NCBI RefSeq assembly: GCF_020736845.1
Contig: NZ_JAFFQR010000029.1
Location: 186,001 to 250,000 of the forward strand
Source of the DNA: Paenibacillus farraposensis
GTDB lineage: Bacteria; Bacillota; Bacilli; Paenibacillales; Paenibacillaceae
Reading direction: 5' to 3'
Length of the DNA: 64,000 nucleotides
In this document: one piece after another, positions 17,165 through 25,561 of the stretch
Layout: every line of letters begins with the position of its first letter
Position numbering within the stretch: position 1 is the first letter of the stretch
The notes under the pieces: model-generated
Told to the model about the DNA's origin: nothing
Database searches by the model: none
What the model saw: only the letters and a program-made list of their open reading frames with translations
Made by a program: the position numbers and the translations under genes

Positions 17165-17988
17165 GGCTGAAAAAAGCCAATTCCCTACTGATTACGTTGC
17201 TGCTGTGCGTAGGCGCAGTGGTGTCCTTCTTCCCCATCTATATGGCGGTGATCAATTCATTTAAAACGCAGGGCGAGATGTTTGCATCCTTTACGGCGCT
17301 GCCGACAAAGCTGCATTTTGAAAATTACAGTCAGGCTTTTCATCAGACTCATTTGCTGAACAGTGCTTTGAATTCCACGATCATTTCGCTTATGGGTATT
17401 GGCGGTATCGTGGTCTGCTCTGCACTTGCAGGCTACAAGCTGTCTCGTACCCGGGGAAAGCTAAGCGGGGCTATTTTCTTCCTGTTTGTCGCCTCGATGC
17501 TGGTGCCGTTTCACTCTATTATGATACCGCTCACAAGGATGGCGAGGGATTTGTCCGTCCAAGGCAGTACGTACGGCTTGGCGCTGATCTATATCGGTTT
17601 GGGTGTCAATATGGCCATCTTTTTGTATCACGGGTTCGTCAAATCCATTCCACGTGAGCTGGAAGAATCGGCACAAATGGACGGCTGCAATGAGTTCCAA
17701 ACGTTTTTCCGCATTATATTTCCACTGCTGCTGCCGATCACTGTCACGATCGCCATTTTGGATTTCCTATGGATTTGGAACGACTTTTTGCTGCCGCTGC
17801 TGATGCTGACAGATGTCAATCACTACACCCTGATTCTCTCGACTAATATGCTGTTCGGAGAGTACAACAAGGACTGGTCGCTCATTCTGGCAGTGCTTGT
17901 CCTGACCTCTATTCCAGTGATTCTGATCTATGTGTTCTTCCAGAAATTCATCATGGAGGGAATCGCGGAGGGAGCGGTTAAGGGCTAG
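17161..17988 (+). CDS. ABC sugar transporter permease (MalG/AraQ type)
   Basis: A 275-residue polytopic membrane protein with the EAA loop variant ESAQMDGCNEFQTFFRIIFP near residues 170-190. It pairs with the upstream permease. The ATGA overlap and the terminator 46 bp downstream show that it is the last gene of the importer operon. The transported sugar cannot be read directly; the neighbouring GH42 enzyme makes a beta-galactoside the best guess. Confidence 0.95.
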   Translation: MRLKKANSLLITLLLCVGAVVSFFPIYMAVINSFKTQGEMFASFTALPTKLHFENYSQAFHQTHLLNSALNSTIISLMGIGGIVVCSALAGYKLSRTRGKLSGAIFFLFVASMLVPFHSIMIPLTRMARDLSVQGSTYGLALIYIGLGVNMAIFLYHGFVKSIPRELEESAQMDGCNEFQTFFRIIFPLLLPITVTIAILDFLWIWNDFLLPLLMLTDVNHYTLILSTNMLFGEYNKDWSLILAVLVLTSIPVILIYVFFQKFIMEGIAEGAVKG

Positions 17989-18033
17989 AAGCCGCTCTCT
18001 CGAATAAAGGTTTCCAGGCGAACGGAAGAATTT

Positions 18034-18065
18034 GGAGCTGTGTACAGGCGACACGGCTCTTTTTT
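18034..18065 (+). terminator. Terminator of the sugar importer operon
   Basis: GAGCTGTGT / ACACGGCTC stem with a 7-nt loop and six T (18060-18065). Confidence 0.9.
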
Positions 18066-18177
18066 ACGTCTAGTTGGCAGCGCAGCGCTCGCCTTTGCAG
18101 CGACCGTAGGAACAAATGGAACGCGGAGCGGTCTTAGCCATACAATATTTCATCTGAATGTAAAGGGGATGATGATG

Positions 18178-19221
18178 ATGGCTACCTTCTCGGCCGCCCT
18201 GCAAGTGAAAAAGCGGATGGCCAAGCGCGTATTAAAATTATCCGGTGTCCACGGGATTGGTGTAGGATACAAAGACCCTGCTCATCCCAAAAAGGGAGCC
18301 GCTGTGATTGTTTATACAGACCGGCTAGCTTCAGCCTCTACCGGACTCTTGTCTGCTACAGCATTGGGCAAGAAAACGAGCGTCCCGGTCCGGATTGTAA
18401 AAACCGGAAAGCTTAGAGCCAATGCCACAGACTACAAAGTGCGCATACGCCCGGTCATCGCCGGCTACAGTGTCGGGACGATTGAAGGCTCCGGTTCAAC
18501 CGGACTGATCGTTGCCCCAACTGGAGAGCCGGCGACACGTTATCTTTTCAGCAATAACCATGTCCTCAATCCCTCCAATACAGATAATCGGGAAGCTATG
18601 ATTCAGCCCGGCGGAGCAGATGGAGGAACGGTTGCCCAAGATCGGATAGGCCGGCTGTACCGTTATGTACGCTTGAACCCAACCGGGACGAATCTGATTG
18701 ATGCGGCGCTTTCCCTGCCGACCAGGAACAGCTTGCTCAACCCGCGTTATGCTACCGTAGGAGTAGTTCCGGGCCATGTCACCGCTTATCGTGTGGGAGA
18801 ACGATTTAAAAAGGTAGGGCGTACAACCGGGCGGGTAAATGGTACGGTAGAATCCGTTTATACGGATTTGCAGATCAATTATGGCGGAAGCCTGGGGTTG
18901 CTGACCTTTGAGGATCAAACCGTCATTAGAGGCAAGAATCCTGTATCGCTGCCCGGAGATTCCGGTTCAGTCTGGCTCAGGCAGTCAGATCATTATGCGG
19001 CAGCGGTCAACTATGCAGGCACGGCGGATGGTCGCCGCTCCATTGCCTACCCGGTGCAATGGTTCATGCAGGTATTCAACACACGGGTAGCCCGACCCAA
19101 TGGGGCAGGCAGAGTACTCAGGGTAGATACAGGCTCTTCTCCCCGTTCCTATACAAGACAGCTTACTAATGAGGAACGGACTCGTTTAAGACCAAGAACG
19201 ACGCGCACGAAAAAGAGCTAA
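18178..19221 (+). CDS. Trypsin-like (chymotrypsin-fold) serine protease, Nal1-like
   Basis: A protein of about 347 residues with a complete catalytic triad in order: His128 (FSNNHVL), Asp175 (NLIDAAL) and Ser262 (LPGDSGSVW). The first ~90 residues (with GVHGIGVGYKDP) are a separate domain often found before this protease type. No signal peptide or membrane helix is visible, so export is uncertain. Four ATG codons stand in a row at 18169-18180; the last fits the AAAGGGG best. The longer open frame back to 18040 overlaps a terminator and is not real. It is a lone gene between a terminator and a pseudogene region; its substrate is unknown. Confidence 0.8.
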   Translation: MATFSAALQVKKRMAKRVLKLSGVHGIGVGYKDPAHPKKGAAVIVYTDRLASASTGLLSATALGKKTSVPVRIVKTGKLRANATDYKVRIRPVIAGYSVGTIEGSGSTGLIVAPTGEPATRYLFSNNHVLNPSNTDNREAMIQPGGADGGTVAQDRIGRLYRYVRLNPTGTNLIDAALSLPTRNSLLNPRYATVGVVPGHVTAYRVGERFKKVGRTTGRVNGTVESVYTDLQINYGGSLGLLTFEDQTVIRGKNPVSLPGDSGSVWLRQSDHYAAAVNYAGTADGRRSIAYPVQWFMQVFNTRVARPNGAGRVLRVDTGSSPRSYTRQLTNEERTRLRPRTTRTKKS

Positions 19222-20226
19222 ATGTCCCTCAGTTGGAATAAGCCGCTTCCTATAAACGAATCATAAAGCTGCGTGTGAACGGCAGCTCCCGCACTGTCCG
19301 CAATGGCGAGGGAGAGCGTGTAGTGCTCAATCTCGTCCGGGCTGCCGTTGTGGTCTGGTGTAGTCTCCAGCTTGAGTGCCTTCCGTTCGGATGCACTGTT
19401 AAAATTTAACACCTCCGTAACACCAGTGGCAGATAACGTGCTGGGCAGATTCATCATGAGCCGGGACGTGACCTGTTCCCTGAGTGTGATGCTGATCGGA
19501 TACGCCGCACTTGCAGGAGGCTTCACGGTCAGATTAATGAAGGGGTTGGCGATATAGCCTGCCAATCCACCAGATCGACGCCGTACCCGTTAATGATACG
19601 TCCGAAGCGGTCAATGACCTCGGCATCGCTGCCAATCGCTTGCGGGGACATGCCGGATGGCCTCTAAACCGGGCAGCAATATTTTTCAACGTCAAGCGGA
19701 CGTTGTTTTTGGACTTGGACACGGTCGGTAATATAGGAGCTGTTATGTCCTACAAAAGAGAGAGAAAGTACCCTTGTCTCATAGATTGTTCGTTATTGCC
19801 GCCGGACCAAAATTCATTGAAGGGAAGCGGCAGTCCCCAATCTCCGATTTCCAGCGTTTGATTAGAGGTGTTGGTTACTCTCATTTGCCAATGCAAATAG
19901 TCATTAACCAACGAATACGTCTCTGGTAAAGTAAAATTGCGTATTCCCTGGGCATTTGATGAATTTTGATAGGACACCTGAACACTGTTGCCGGAAGAGA
20001 TGATCTTGCGAGCATCAGCAGAACGGCTTGTCCATGCCCGCGTCTATGCCCCGTTACCAAGATGGTAAGTGAATATAAGCTCACCGAGCCACTGATGGTC
20101 CGGCGTGTTTTGATTAAGTGCGTTGGAGCCGTACATAACATAATTCGTATTGAATGAGTCTCCTGCAATATGTAGGAGAAATGCTGTTGTAAACTTATGT
20201 GTGGAATTGATAGAAAATAGATTCAT
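19218..20226 (-). pseudogene. Decayed gene for a large secreted DUF5695-like protein
   Basis: Four minus-strand fragments in different frames read as parts of one protein. N-terminal: DSFNTNYVMYGSNALNQN, then LPETYSLVNDYLHWQMRVTN, then GDWGLPLPFNEFW. C-terminal: a run containing NGYGVDLVDWQ, then TPDHNGSPDEIEHYTLSLAI up to the stop at 19218. The order is collinear but more than half of the expected length is missing and several frame changes occur, so it cannot be expressed. The DUF5695 name is from memory of similar Paenibacillus glycan-related secreted proteins and is tentative; that this is a pseudogene is clear. Confidence 0.6.
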
Positions 20227-20270
20227 ATTGACACAAAATAAGATTCGTCAAAGCGGATCTCATGGATTTA

Positions 20271-20525
20271 TTAGTTGCTTATTTTTTTAATAGTCGGCTT
20301 TACGGGCTTTGTTGTTAAGGCATTAAGCGCGTCACGCACTTCTGTGGCTCCTTCTCCATTACGGCCAATACTTTCGAAAGAAAAAGCTTGGGGGATTGCA
20401 AGAAAGGGTCTGGCCTTTTTCCCTAAAATGATCGGCTTGATGTTATTTCTGACTGTAGATGCAGTACAAACTCCGTTAATGATTTGAGGTGTTGCTTTTA
20501 ATATAGCAGTAAACTGCTTACAAAG
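20271..20525 (-). pseudogene. Remnant of a DUF1259-like protein gene
   Basis: An open minus-strand stretch without a start codon reads through KATPQIINGVCTASTVRNNI and PQAFSFESIGRNGEGA, then jumps to EVRDALNALTTKPVKPT and a stop. The first part resembles a DUF1259 (LppY/LpqO-like) repeat; the last part looks like the C-terminal tail of the same protein, with the second half deleted in frame. There is no ribosome-binding site or 5' end. The family label is from memory. Confidence 0.45.
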
Positions 20526-20536
20526 CGGACTATTGT

Positions 20537-21229
20537 CTATTTGTTAATAAAAAGAGAACCATCTTTTTGAATCTCTGCATAAAAGACTTCTTGTATTGTC
20601 TGGATTCCATGTTTCTTTAATTCGTCATGCACCCATTTTTCCGTTAAGTTCAGTTCGATTAGATTCTTTTTTACGATCTTGCCGTCCGAAATAATTTCTG
20701 AAGGAAGATAAATAAAAGTTGAGGTTGGTATGTTCATGTCTTCTTTGGTAACTGTTTGCTTAAATTCCTTTTTTAAAACACTAAATTGTCCGTCAGGCTC
20801 CAGAATTGCATAATGAACGTCTTGGAGACTAAAGACATCTTTCTTTCGAAGCATCATACTAAGGTCATCAAGATTGAGGCGGTTTCTTTGAAGTGCCTTC
20901 TTAAGTATTTTTCCATCCTTTATAAGAATTGTAGGTTGCCCATCAAACAGGATTCGGGCTTTGCTTGATATCAAGCCGATATATTCAATAAGAATTGCAA
21001 GAGCACACCACCAAACTAAGCTAATGAGTCCATTAAAAAAAGGCGCCTCACTTCTGCCAGCAATATCCGCTGTGATTGAACCGATAGTGATCCCTGTAAC
21101 ATAGTTAAAATAAGTAAGTTGACTAAGTTGTTTTTTACCAAGAAGCCGCGCTAGTATCAATAGAACAAGAAAAGAAAGGCTTGCCCTTAAACTCATTTCC
21201 CAGAAATCCACTTTCAAAAAATCATCCAT
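20537..21229 (-). CDS. DUF421 family membrane protein (YetF/YdfR-like)
   Basis: A protein of about 230 residues with three N-terminal membrane helices, then soluble DUF421 repeats. The family signature LLGKKQLSQLTYFNYVTGITIG lies between the first two helices; the cytoplasmic part includes LIKDGKILKKALQRNRLNLDDL and DVHYAILEPDGQFSV. Homologues influence spore germination and membrane stability in Bacillus, and the molecular role is unsettled. I prefer the ATG giving MDDFLKVDF over one six codons upstream (21247); neither has a strong ribosome-binding site. It is a single gene downstream of a promoter-like AT-rich region. Confidence 0.88.
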   Translation of the reverse strand: MDDFLKVDFWEMSLRASLSFLVLLILARLLGKKQLSQLTYFNYVTGITIGSITADIAGRSEAPFFNGLISLVWWCALAILIEYIGLISSKARILFDGQPTILIKDGKILKKALQRNRLNLDDLSMMLRKKDVFSLQDVHYAILEPDGQFSVLKKEFKQTVTKEDMNIPTSTFIYLPSEIISDGKIVKKNLIELNLTEKWVHDELKKHGIQTIQEVFYAEIQKDGSLFINK

Positions 21230-21387
21230 TCCGAAACACCACACCATTCGTAATATTTATAGATTCCAGTATGGTCTTTACAAATATTGATCATACATCA
21301 CGGGATTTAAAAGTTCCTATATTATCTATGGATCTTTTAGCTTACGTCTTATTTATATATGTATCTTTATGGAATGAAGATTATTAA

Positions 21388-21419
21388 AGACGCTCTGATT
21401 GGAATCAGAACGTCTCTTT
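21388..21419. terminator. Terminator hairpin downstream of the 21442-21933 lipoprotein
   Basis: AGACG-CTCTGATT / AATCAGAA-CGTCT with a 2-nt centre, flanked by AAAG on the left and CTTT on the right. Oriented to end the minus-strand lipoprotein gene. Confidence 0.7.
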
Positions 21420-21441
21420 CAGGTATGTAATGCAAATTTAC

Positions 21442-21933
21442 TCAGTCAATTGAAACGATTTGCCACGCTCCATCTTTATCTTTATCAAAATAAAAGGTAT
21501 AACGTATATCGGGTGAAACTCCTTTTTCTTTATTAAGCCGTTCGCCTACAACAGGTATCAATATTCGATCATTTTCTTTTGCAGCTTTGGCAATACCGGT
21601 GAACTTCACGGGCTGATCCAGGAGATAATCGTACCCTGTTTTGACAGCTGGGCTGAGTGCAGCATGGAATTGATCCGCATCTTTTGTAACAAAAGCCGCG
21701 ATGGTTGCTTTGAGTTTTGTTAACATCCCCTCTTCAATCAAAGGGTCTTGTACTTCATCCCACTTGATCTCGTCCAGGCTTTGCAGGATGATTGTTGGAC
21801 TGGCTGCTACTGATTCTGGAGCTGCTGGAGCTTTTCTCGTTGGGGGTGAATCTGTTGTGCCCTGATTTCCACACCCAGCCACAACACTCACAGAGAGTAT
21901 AAAAATAGATATTATTTTGGCAGTCTTATTCAT
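21442..21933 (-). CDS. Small lipoprotein, unknown function
   Basis: A 163-residue protein with a type II signal peptide and lipobox VVAGC (Cys21). A Pro/Ala/Ser linker (~25-45) leads to a compact domain ending in IRYTFYFDKDKDGAWQIVSID, a layout like NTF2/DUF4878-type accessory domains. I cannot assign a function. AAGGATG lies upstream of the ATG. It is a monocistronic gene with its own terminator and no informative neighbours. Confidence 0.75.
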   Translation of the reverse strand: MNKTAKIISIFILSVSVVAGCGNQGTTDSPPTRKAPAAPESVAASPTIILQSLDEIKWDEVQDPLIEEGMLTKLKATIAAFVTKDADQFHAALSPAVKTGYDYLLDQPVKFTGIAKAAKENDRILIPVVGERLNKEKGVSPDIRYTFYFDKDKDGAWQIVSID

Positions 21934-22033
21934 GTGTCTTAACGCATCCTTCCTCTTTATCTAATGAGTATGATGTTAAAAAAAGTCGCAGTGTTCTTAT
22001 AATAAGATACCATATTTTTTATATTATGTAAAA

Positions 22034-22067
22034 AAACAAAGGTATCGATCTAATGATATCTTTGTTT
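22034..22067. repeat. Inverted repeat upstream of the lipoprotein gene
   Basis: AAACAAAGGTATC / GATATCTTTGTTT with an 8-nt loop. A/T flanks on both sides make it terminator-like, but no gene ends here, so it may be a leftover. The rest of 21934-22272 shows no gene. Confidence 0.5.
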
Positions 22068-22272
22068 CATCGTATATCCTGGCATGGGCATTGATAGGAG
22101 GTTGGCGATTACCTTTTAAATCTTCTGCTGCACTGCGGGATATTGATGTTTGATACTGCCCATTGCAAAATCTGTTGACGGCCTTAAGGAGAGAGGCCTA
22201 TACCTTTTCAGAGTCTTTGGTTTAGCTGTAATAGGACTTTTGAAGGAAAGGTGCATATCATTCTCAAGCCCG

Positions 22273-22301
22273 TTGTTCTTACGGTAAAGGAACCTTATAA
22301 T
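22273..22301 (+). promoter_or_regulatory. Probable sigma-A promoter of the TetR gene
   Basis: TTGTTC (22273-22278), 17-bp spacer, TATAAT (22296-22301), 32 bp before the start codon. Confidence 0.6.
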
Positions 22302-22333
22302 ACGGTAGATTTGTCGAGTAAGGGGGTAAGACC

Positions 22334-22921
22334 GTGATGAAAGCGGGAGTCAGAAGTCGGGAGAGTCGACGGTTGTTACTGGAAGCAGGGGCTGAAGAGT
22401 TCGCTCAGACGGGGTTTTATCGGACAAAGGTAAGTTCAATTGCGGCACGTGCAGGATTAACGCAGCCGGATTTTTATATTTATTTTGAAAGCAAGGAACA
22501 GATTTATGAAGAGCTTGTTGAGAGCTTTCGGGCTTTGGTGAACGAGACGGCGCAAAGCATGCAGGTAGGATCGGTCCAAAGCAAAGCTGAAATTTTGAAA
22601 CAGGGACAAGTATTTTTGGAATCTATTTTTCGTATGCTGTCCAATAACCCTGCGATGACCCGTGTCGGATTTTATCAGTCAGCCGATTCGGTACGAATTA
22701 AGGCGGAAATGGCTGAGCATATCAAAAGGCATTTGCTGGCGGCGCAGCGATGGGAGGCCTTCCGTGAGGGGCTGAACCCGGAATTGACAGCGGAATGCGT
22801 CATCGGTTTGATTGAACGCCTGACGTTAACTCAATTGCTGCCTGGACGCGGAAGTCCATCTGTACTTGCTAATCAGGCACGAGACCTGCTGTATCACGGC
22901 ATGCTGGAATCCGAAGGCTAG
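22334..22921 (+). CDS. TetR family transcriptional regulator
   Basis: A 195-residue protein with an N-terminal TetR helix-turn-helix (residues ~8-55; TKVSSIAARAGLTQPDFYIYF, then ESKEQIYEEL). The C-terminal ligand domain has no recognised subfamily. The start is GTG at 22334 or ATG one codon later; AGGGGG lies 7-10 nt upstream. No transporter or enzyme gene is adjacent, so it probably regulates itself or a distant target. Confidence 0.9.
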   Translation: MMKAGVRSRESRRLLLEAGAEEFAQTGFYRTKVSSIAARAGLTQPDFYIYFESKEQIYEELVESFRALVNETAQSMQVGSVQSKAEILKQGQVFLESIFRMLSNNPAMTRVGFYQSADSVRIKAEMAEHIKRHLLAAQRWEAFREGLNPELTAECVIGLIERLTLTQLLPGRGSPSVLANQARDLLYHGMLESEG

Positions 22922-23031
22922 CGGAGGCTGCCAGGAAACTATATTTGGGCGATAGTCGCGGCGTTTGTCCCTATCATGAATAATGGCATACGCATAAGAT
23001 GCTATTGTAAACCATGAAGGGAGGAATCCGT

Positions 23032-23133
23032 ATGTCTGGATCATGCGCTGGTTATGGAGGTTTTACTTCCACAGGAGCGATTCTGGTACTGTTTATTCTG
23101 CTGGTTATTATCACCAAAGCATTTTTCATCTGA
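23032..23133 (+). CDS. YjcZ family sporulation peptide
   Basis: A 33-residue peptide: a short Gly/Cys-rich start (MSGSCAGYGGFTSTG) followed by one hydrophobic helix (AILVLFILLVIITKAFFI). This is the hallmark of YjcZ-type small membrane peptides made during sporulation in Bacillus and Paenibacillus. AAGGGAGGAAT precedes the ATG. A second, damaged copy lies 45 bp downstream, and both end at a common terminator. Confidence 0.85.
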   Translation: MSGSCAGYGGFTSTGAILVLFILLVIITKAFFI

Positions 23134-23178
23134 TTCGCAGCTCAGGTAGCTAATTTTGGAGAAGAGGAGCAAGTAGAG

Positions 23179-23292
23179 ATGGGGGAAGTAGAGAGAGAAT
23201 GTGGCTGAAGCTACGGCGCTTGGACTTCCACGGGTGTTATTCTGGTTCTCTTCATTTTGCTGGTCATTATCACTCGTAACTTCTTCATCTAA
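23179..23292 (+). pseudogene. Second YjcZ-type peptide, interrupted by an in-frame TGA
   Basis: A 37-codon frame: MGEVERECG, then TGA (23206-23208), then SYGAWTSTGVILVLFILLVIITRNFFI. The part after TGA is nearly identical to the neighbouring intact YjcZ peptide. Family members carry Cys or Gly at the position of the stop, so a one-base change (TGC/TGT to TGA) is the simple explanation. AGGAG lies 9 nt before the ATG. It is probably a recent nonsense mutation or a sequence error. Confidence 0.65.
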
Positions 23293-23361
23293 TCCTATAT
23301 TCATGGGCTTGAGCGCCGATGTCTCAGGTTTATGTCAATGTAAAGCCTTATAGCTGGAACC

Positions 23362-23394
23362 AAACCGCCTTGAATAGAGGTGGTTTCTTTTTTT
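23362..23394 (+). terminator. Terminator after the YjcZ pair
   Basis: AAACCGCCT / AGAGGTGGTTT stem with a 5-nt loop and a long T-run broken by one C. Confidence 0.88.
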
Positions 23395-23399
23395 GAAAA

Positions 23400-23604
23400 G
23401 TTAACGTTGGCGTTAACGTTATATAGGCGTAATATTATATATAAAAGTTTCCATAAGGTAGGTTCCATGGCTACGTATAAAATTGACGCAAGAGCTTCAA
23501 CGCTACATGTCCGCAGTGAAAGAGATTATAATATATGGGTCCTGCAAGATATAAAAAGCCACCGGATACAGGTGGATTCCCTGAAAATAATCCGGTGGTT
23601 TTTA
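23400..23604. repeat. Dyad operator-like site and terminator hairpin in a gene-poor gap
   Basis: The gap 23293-23739 has no supported gene. It contains a dyad at 23400-23417 (GTTAACG-TTGG-CGTTAAC, also a direct GTTAACGTT repeat), of the kind bound by MerR-type regulators. It also holds a symmetric hairpin at 23552-23604 (AAAAAGCCACCGGA paired with TCCGGTGGTTTTT) that can terminate in both directions and would end the AbrB-like gene on the minus strand. A 57-codon open frame (23467-23640) between them has no ribosome-binding site and runs through the hairpin. This may be the scar of a lost regulator gene. Confidence 0.5.
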
Positions 23605-23739
23605 TGCACGGTTGTGAATTCTCACCATGGCTGTCTATGATGTTTTGTCGGTTAGCTAAGGTGCTTGCGTATCACGGTTCAAAAGTAGCTGTACATGATG
23701 AATCTCTGATGTATACCTATGTAGGATATCAAGCTGCAT

Positions 23740-24204
23740 TTAGAGCAATTTTTTGAGCTGGGATATACGGGCCTGGGAAACTTCGAGTATTTTGGCATAT
23801 TCGTGCTGTGCTGCATTGGGCTGCTTTTGCATTAGCTCTTTGAGGCTTTCGATCATCTGCTGTGTCGACCGGCGCAGACGCTTTGACTGCTTATCAAACC
23901 GATTTCTGCTGGATAAAGCGGATTTTACCGGTCTTGTGATAGGATTCGCAAACGTACCATCCTTTAAACTCTCAATACATTCCTTGCAGATAAAACAGTC
24001 TCGAAAATAAGTCAATTGCTCAGTTGAACCACACATTTTACACGTCACTCCGGTATATTTTCGAAAGGCGAGAGTGCCGGTTTCCTCATCGGCAAAAATC
24101 TCAACAGGATCACCGACATTGTAATCCATCGCAATTCGCATTTCCTTGGGAATGACGATACGGCCTAACGCATCTAGGGGACGTGTCATACCTGTACTTT
24201 TCAA
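23740..24204 (-). CDS. AbrB/SpoVT-type regulator with zinc-ribbon and C-terminal HTH
   Basis: A 154-residue protein. Residues 1-50 are a classic AbrB swapped-hairpin DNA-binding domain (TRPLDALGRIVIPKEMRIAM). Residues ~54-77 hold two Cys pairs (CKMC and CKEC region) that look like a zinc ribbon. A basic linker leads to a short helix-turn-helix-like end (HEYAKILEVSQARISQLKKLL). AbrB proteins govern the transition to stationary phase and sporulation. The three-part layout is unlike the 94-residue B. subtilis AbrB. The start is TTG, supported by AAAAGGAGG 8 nt upstream. Confidence 0.85.
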   Translation of the reverse strand: MKSTGMTRPLDALGRIVIPKEMRIAMDYNVGDPVEIFADEETGTLAFRKYTGVTCKMCGSTEQLTYFRDCFICKECIESLKDGTFANPITRPVKSALSSRNRFDKQSKRLRRSTQQMIESLKELMQKQPNAAQHEYAKILEVSQARISQLKKLL

Positions 24205-24558
24205 AAGATAACCTCCTTTTCATATATACTTATAATACTAAATGAAGAAGACAAAAAAGAATAGGCTTAGAGGAGCAATCGCATATATTAAGTTAAAAAT
24301 TGAAAAGTATACAAAAAGACTCCATAATATGTTTGAATATTTTCAAGTTGATGATGAATATCGATTTTCATTTTGCGATGTACTCATCAGAAAGGTTCAA
24401 ATCAAAGAGTGGATTGCCTGCATAAGGATTTTAGTGTGAAAAAAAAGTGAAGAGTATGAAAAGGGATGAACAGCCGCCAATCCGAGGGCTACTATTCACC
24501 CCTTTGGTATGCAAAGAAGCTTTACATGCTGCTGTGTCTCATGTCTTGTTGACTGATG

Positions 24559-24990
24559 CTACCGTATTTGTTGCATGTTACCACTGCCTGTATGCTGCCC
24601 GGTCATACCCATGTGTTGCGGAAAGCTTTGCCCCGTATGGCTTCCTGCACCATAAGAGGAGGGCTGCATACTGCGGGAGGCATAGTTATTGCCAAATCCA
24701 GGCTGAGTCATTTGGCTGCTGGAGCGCATGGTGTTTTCCAGTTGGCTGCACAAATGAATGACTTGCTGGTATTGCTGTAAGGCTTGTTGGTGGTGCTGGA
24801 TGGCAGTCTGGATCATCTGAGCTGCGTTGCGTTCACGTTGCACCAGGTCTTCAAGACTGGTTGCATTTTGTTGCTCCTGCTGCAGCAGTTGTTGGTACAT
24901 CGCAGTTCCTTGCTGCGTTTGCTGGACCAGTTGCTGGATAATCTGTTCACATTGATGAAGTTGTTGTTGTGGAGCCATGTTGTTATACAT
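24559..24990 (-). CDS. Gln-rich coiled-coil protein, possibly spore-associated
   Basis: A 143-residue protein. The first ~90 residues form a Gln/heptad-rich helix (QQQLHQCEQIIQQLVQQTQQ). The rest is a low-complexity Ser/Gly/Gln/Met tail (GMTGQHTGSGNMQQ). No signal peptide is visible. Such sequences are common among coat-associated proteins of Paenibacillus; this is inference from composition only. AAAGGAG lies about 11 nt before the ATG. The 340 bp between its stop and the AbrB-like gene hold no supported gene. Confidence 0.7.
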   Translation of the reverse strand: MYNNMAPQQQLHQCEQIIQQLVQQTQQGTAMYQQLLQQEQQNATSLEDLVQRERNAAQMIQTAIQHHQQALQQYQQVIHLCSQLENTMRSSSQMTQPGFGNNYASRSMQPSSYGAGSHTGQSFPQHMGMTGQHTGSGNMQQIR

Positions 24991-25081
24991 TGATCATCAA
25001 TCTCCTTTTGCCGGATAGTTGCGGGGTTATAGACCCTCATATATTGTGGCGAAGGAAGACCATATATATGCACAACTTGAG

Positions 25082-25561
25082 TTACAGACTGGATACGAGA
25101 ATAGACGTAAATTCCTCTAGGAATACACGATCTTCGTCGTCAAAGCGACCTTTTAGCGGGCTGTCAATGTCCAGCACACCAATCAGTTCCCCGTTCTTGA
25201 TCAAGGGGATTACGATTTCGCTATTGGAAGCAGCGTCACAGGCGATATGTCCTGGAAATGCATGCACATCGTCTACGACGAGTGTTCGCTGTTCTGCCGC
25301 GGCTGTACCGCATACACCGCGTCCCAGAGGAATCCGAATACATGCGGGTAAGCCCTGGAAAGGACCAAGTACAAGCTCGGTGCCATCATAAAGATAGAAG
25401 CCGCTCCAGTTAATATCCGGGAGAAAATGGCCCAGTAACGCAGAAGCGTTCGCCAGATTAGCAATCGCATTGGATTCATCGTGAACAAGTGCCCGGAGTT
25501 GTCCGAGAACGGATTCGAATTGTTCCTGACGTGTTCCTTCGTAAGGGATAGCTTGAAACAT
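25082..25561 (-). CDS. Free methionine-(R)-sulfoxide reductase (GAF domain)
   Basis: A 159-residue single GAF-domain protein of the fRMsr (MsrC/YtsP) type. It reduces free Met-R-sulfoxide with thioredoxin, part of oxidative-damage repair. The three conserved cysteines are present: Cys74 (LPACIRI), Cys84 (GVCGTAA) and the catalytic Cys108 (HIACDAAS), matching the spacing of the E. coli enzyme. The C-terminal GVLDIDSP is also diagnostic. It is a monocistronic gene; an ACTCCTA-type site precedes the ATG on the minus strand. Confidence 0.93.
   Translation of the reverse strand: MFQAIPYEGTRQEQFESVLGQLRALVHDESNAIANLANASALLGHFLPDINWSGFYLYDGTELVLGPFQGLPACIRIPLGRGVCGTAAAEQRTLVVDDVHAFPGHIACDAASNSEIVIPLIKNGELIGVLDIDSPLKGRFDDEDRVFLEEFTSILVSSL

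Noticed and set aside
20275-20487. 70-codon plus-strand frame with hydrophobic start
   Set aside because: It is the complement of the DUF1259-like remnant, whose minus-strand reading is much more protein-like.
23179-23292. Selenocysteine at the in-frame TGA of the second YjcZ peptide
   Set aside because: No SECIS-like stem-loop seen directly after the TGA and no sel genes in the window; a nonsense change or error is simpler.
23467-23640. 57-codon frame after the GTTAACG dyad
   Set aside because: No ribosome-binding site, runs through a terminator hairpin, no recognisable protein features.
24242-24439. 65-codon frame rich in Lys
   Set aside because: No ribosome-binding site; divergent promoter region of the AbrB-like gene; composition reflects AT-richness.
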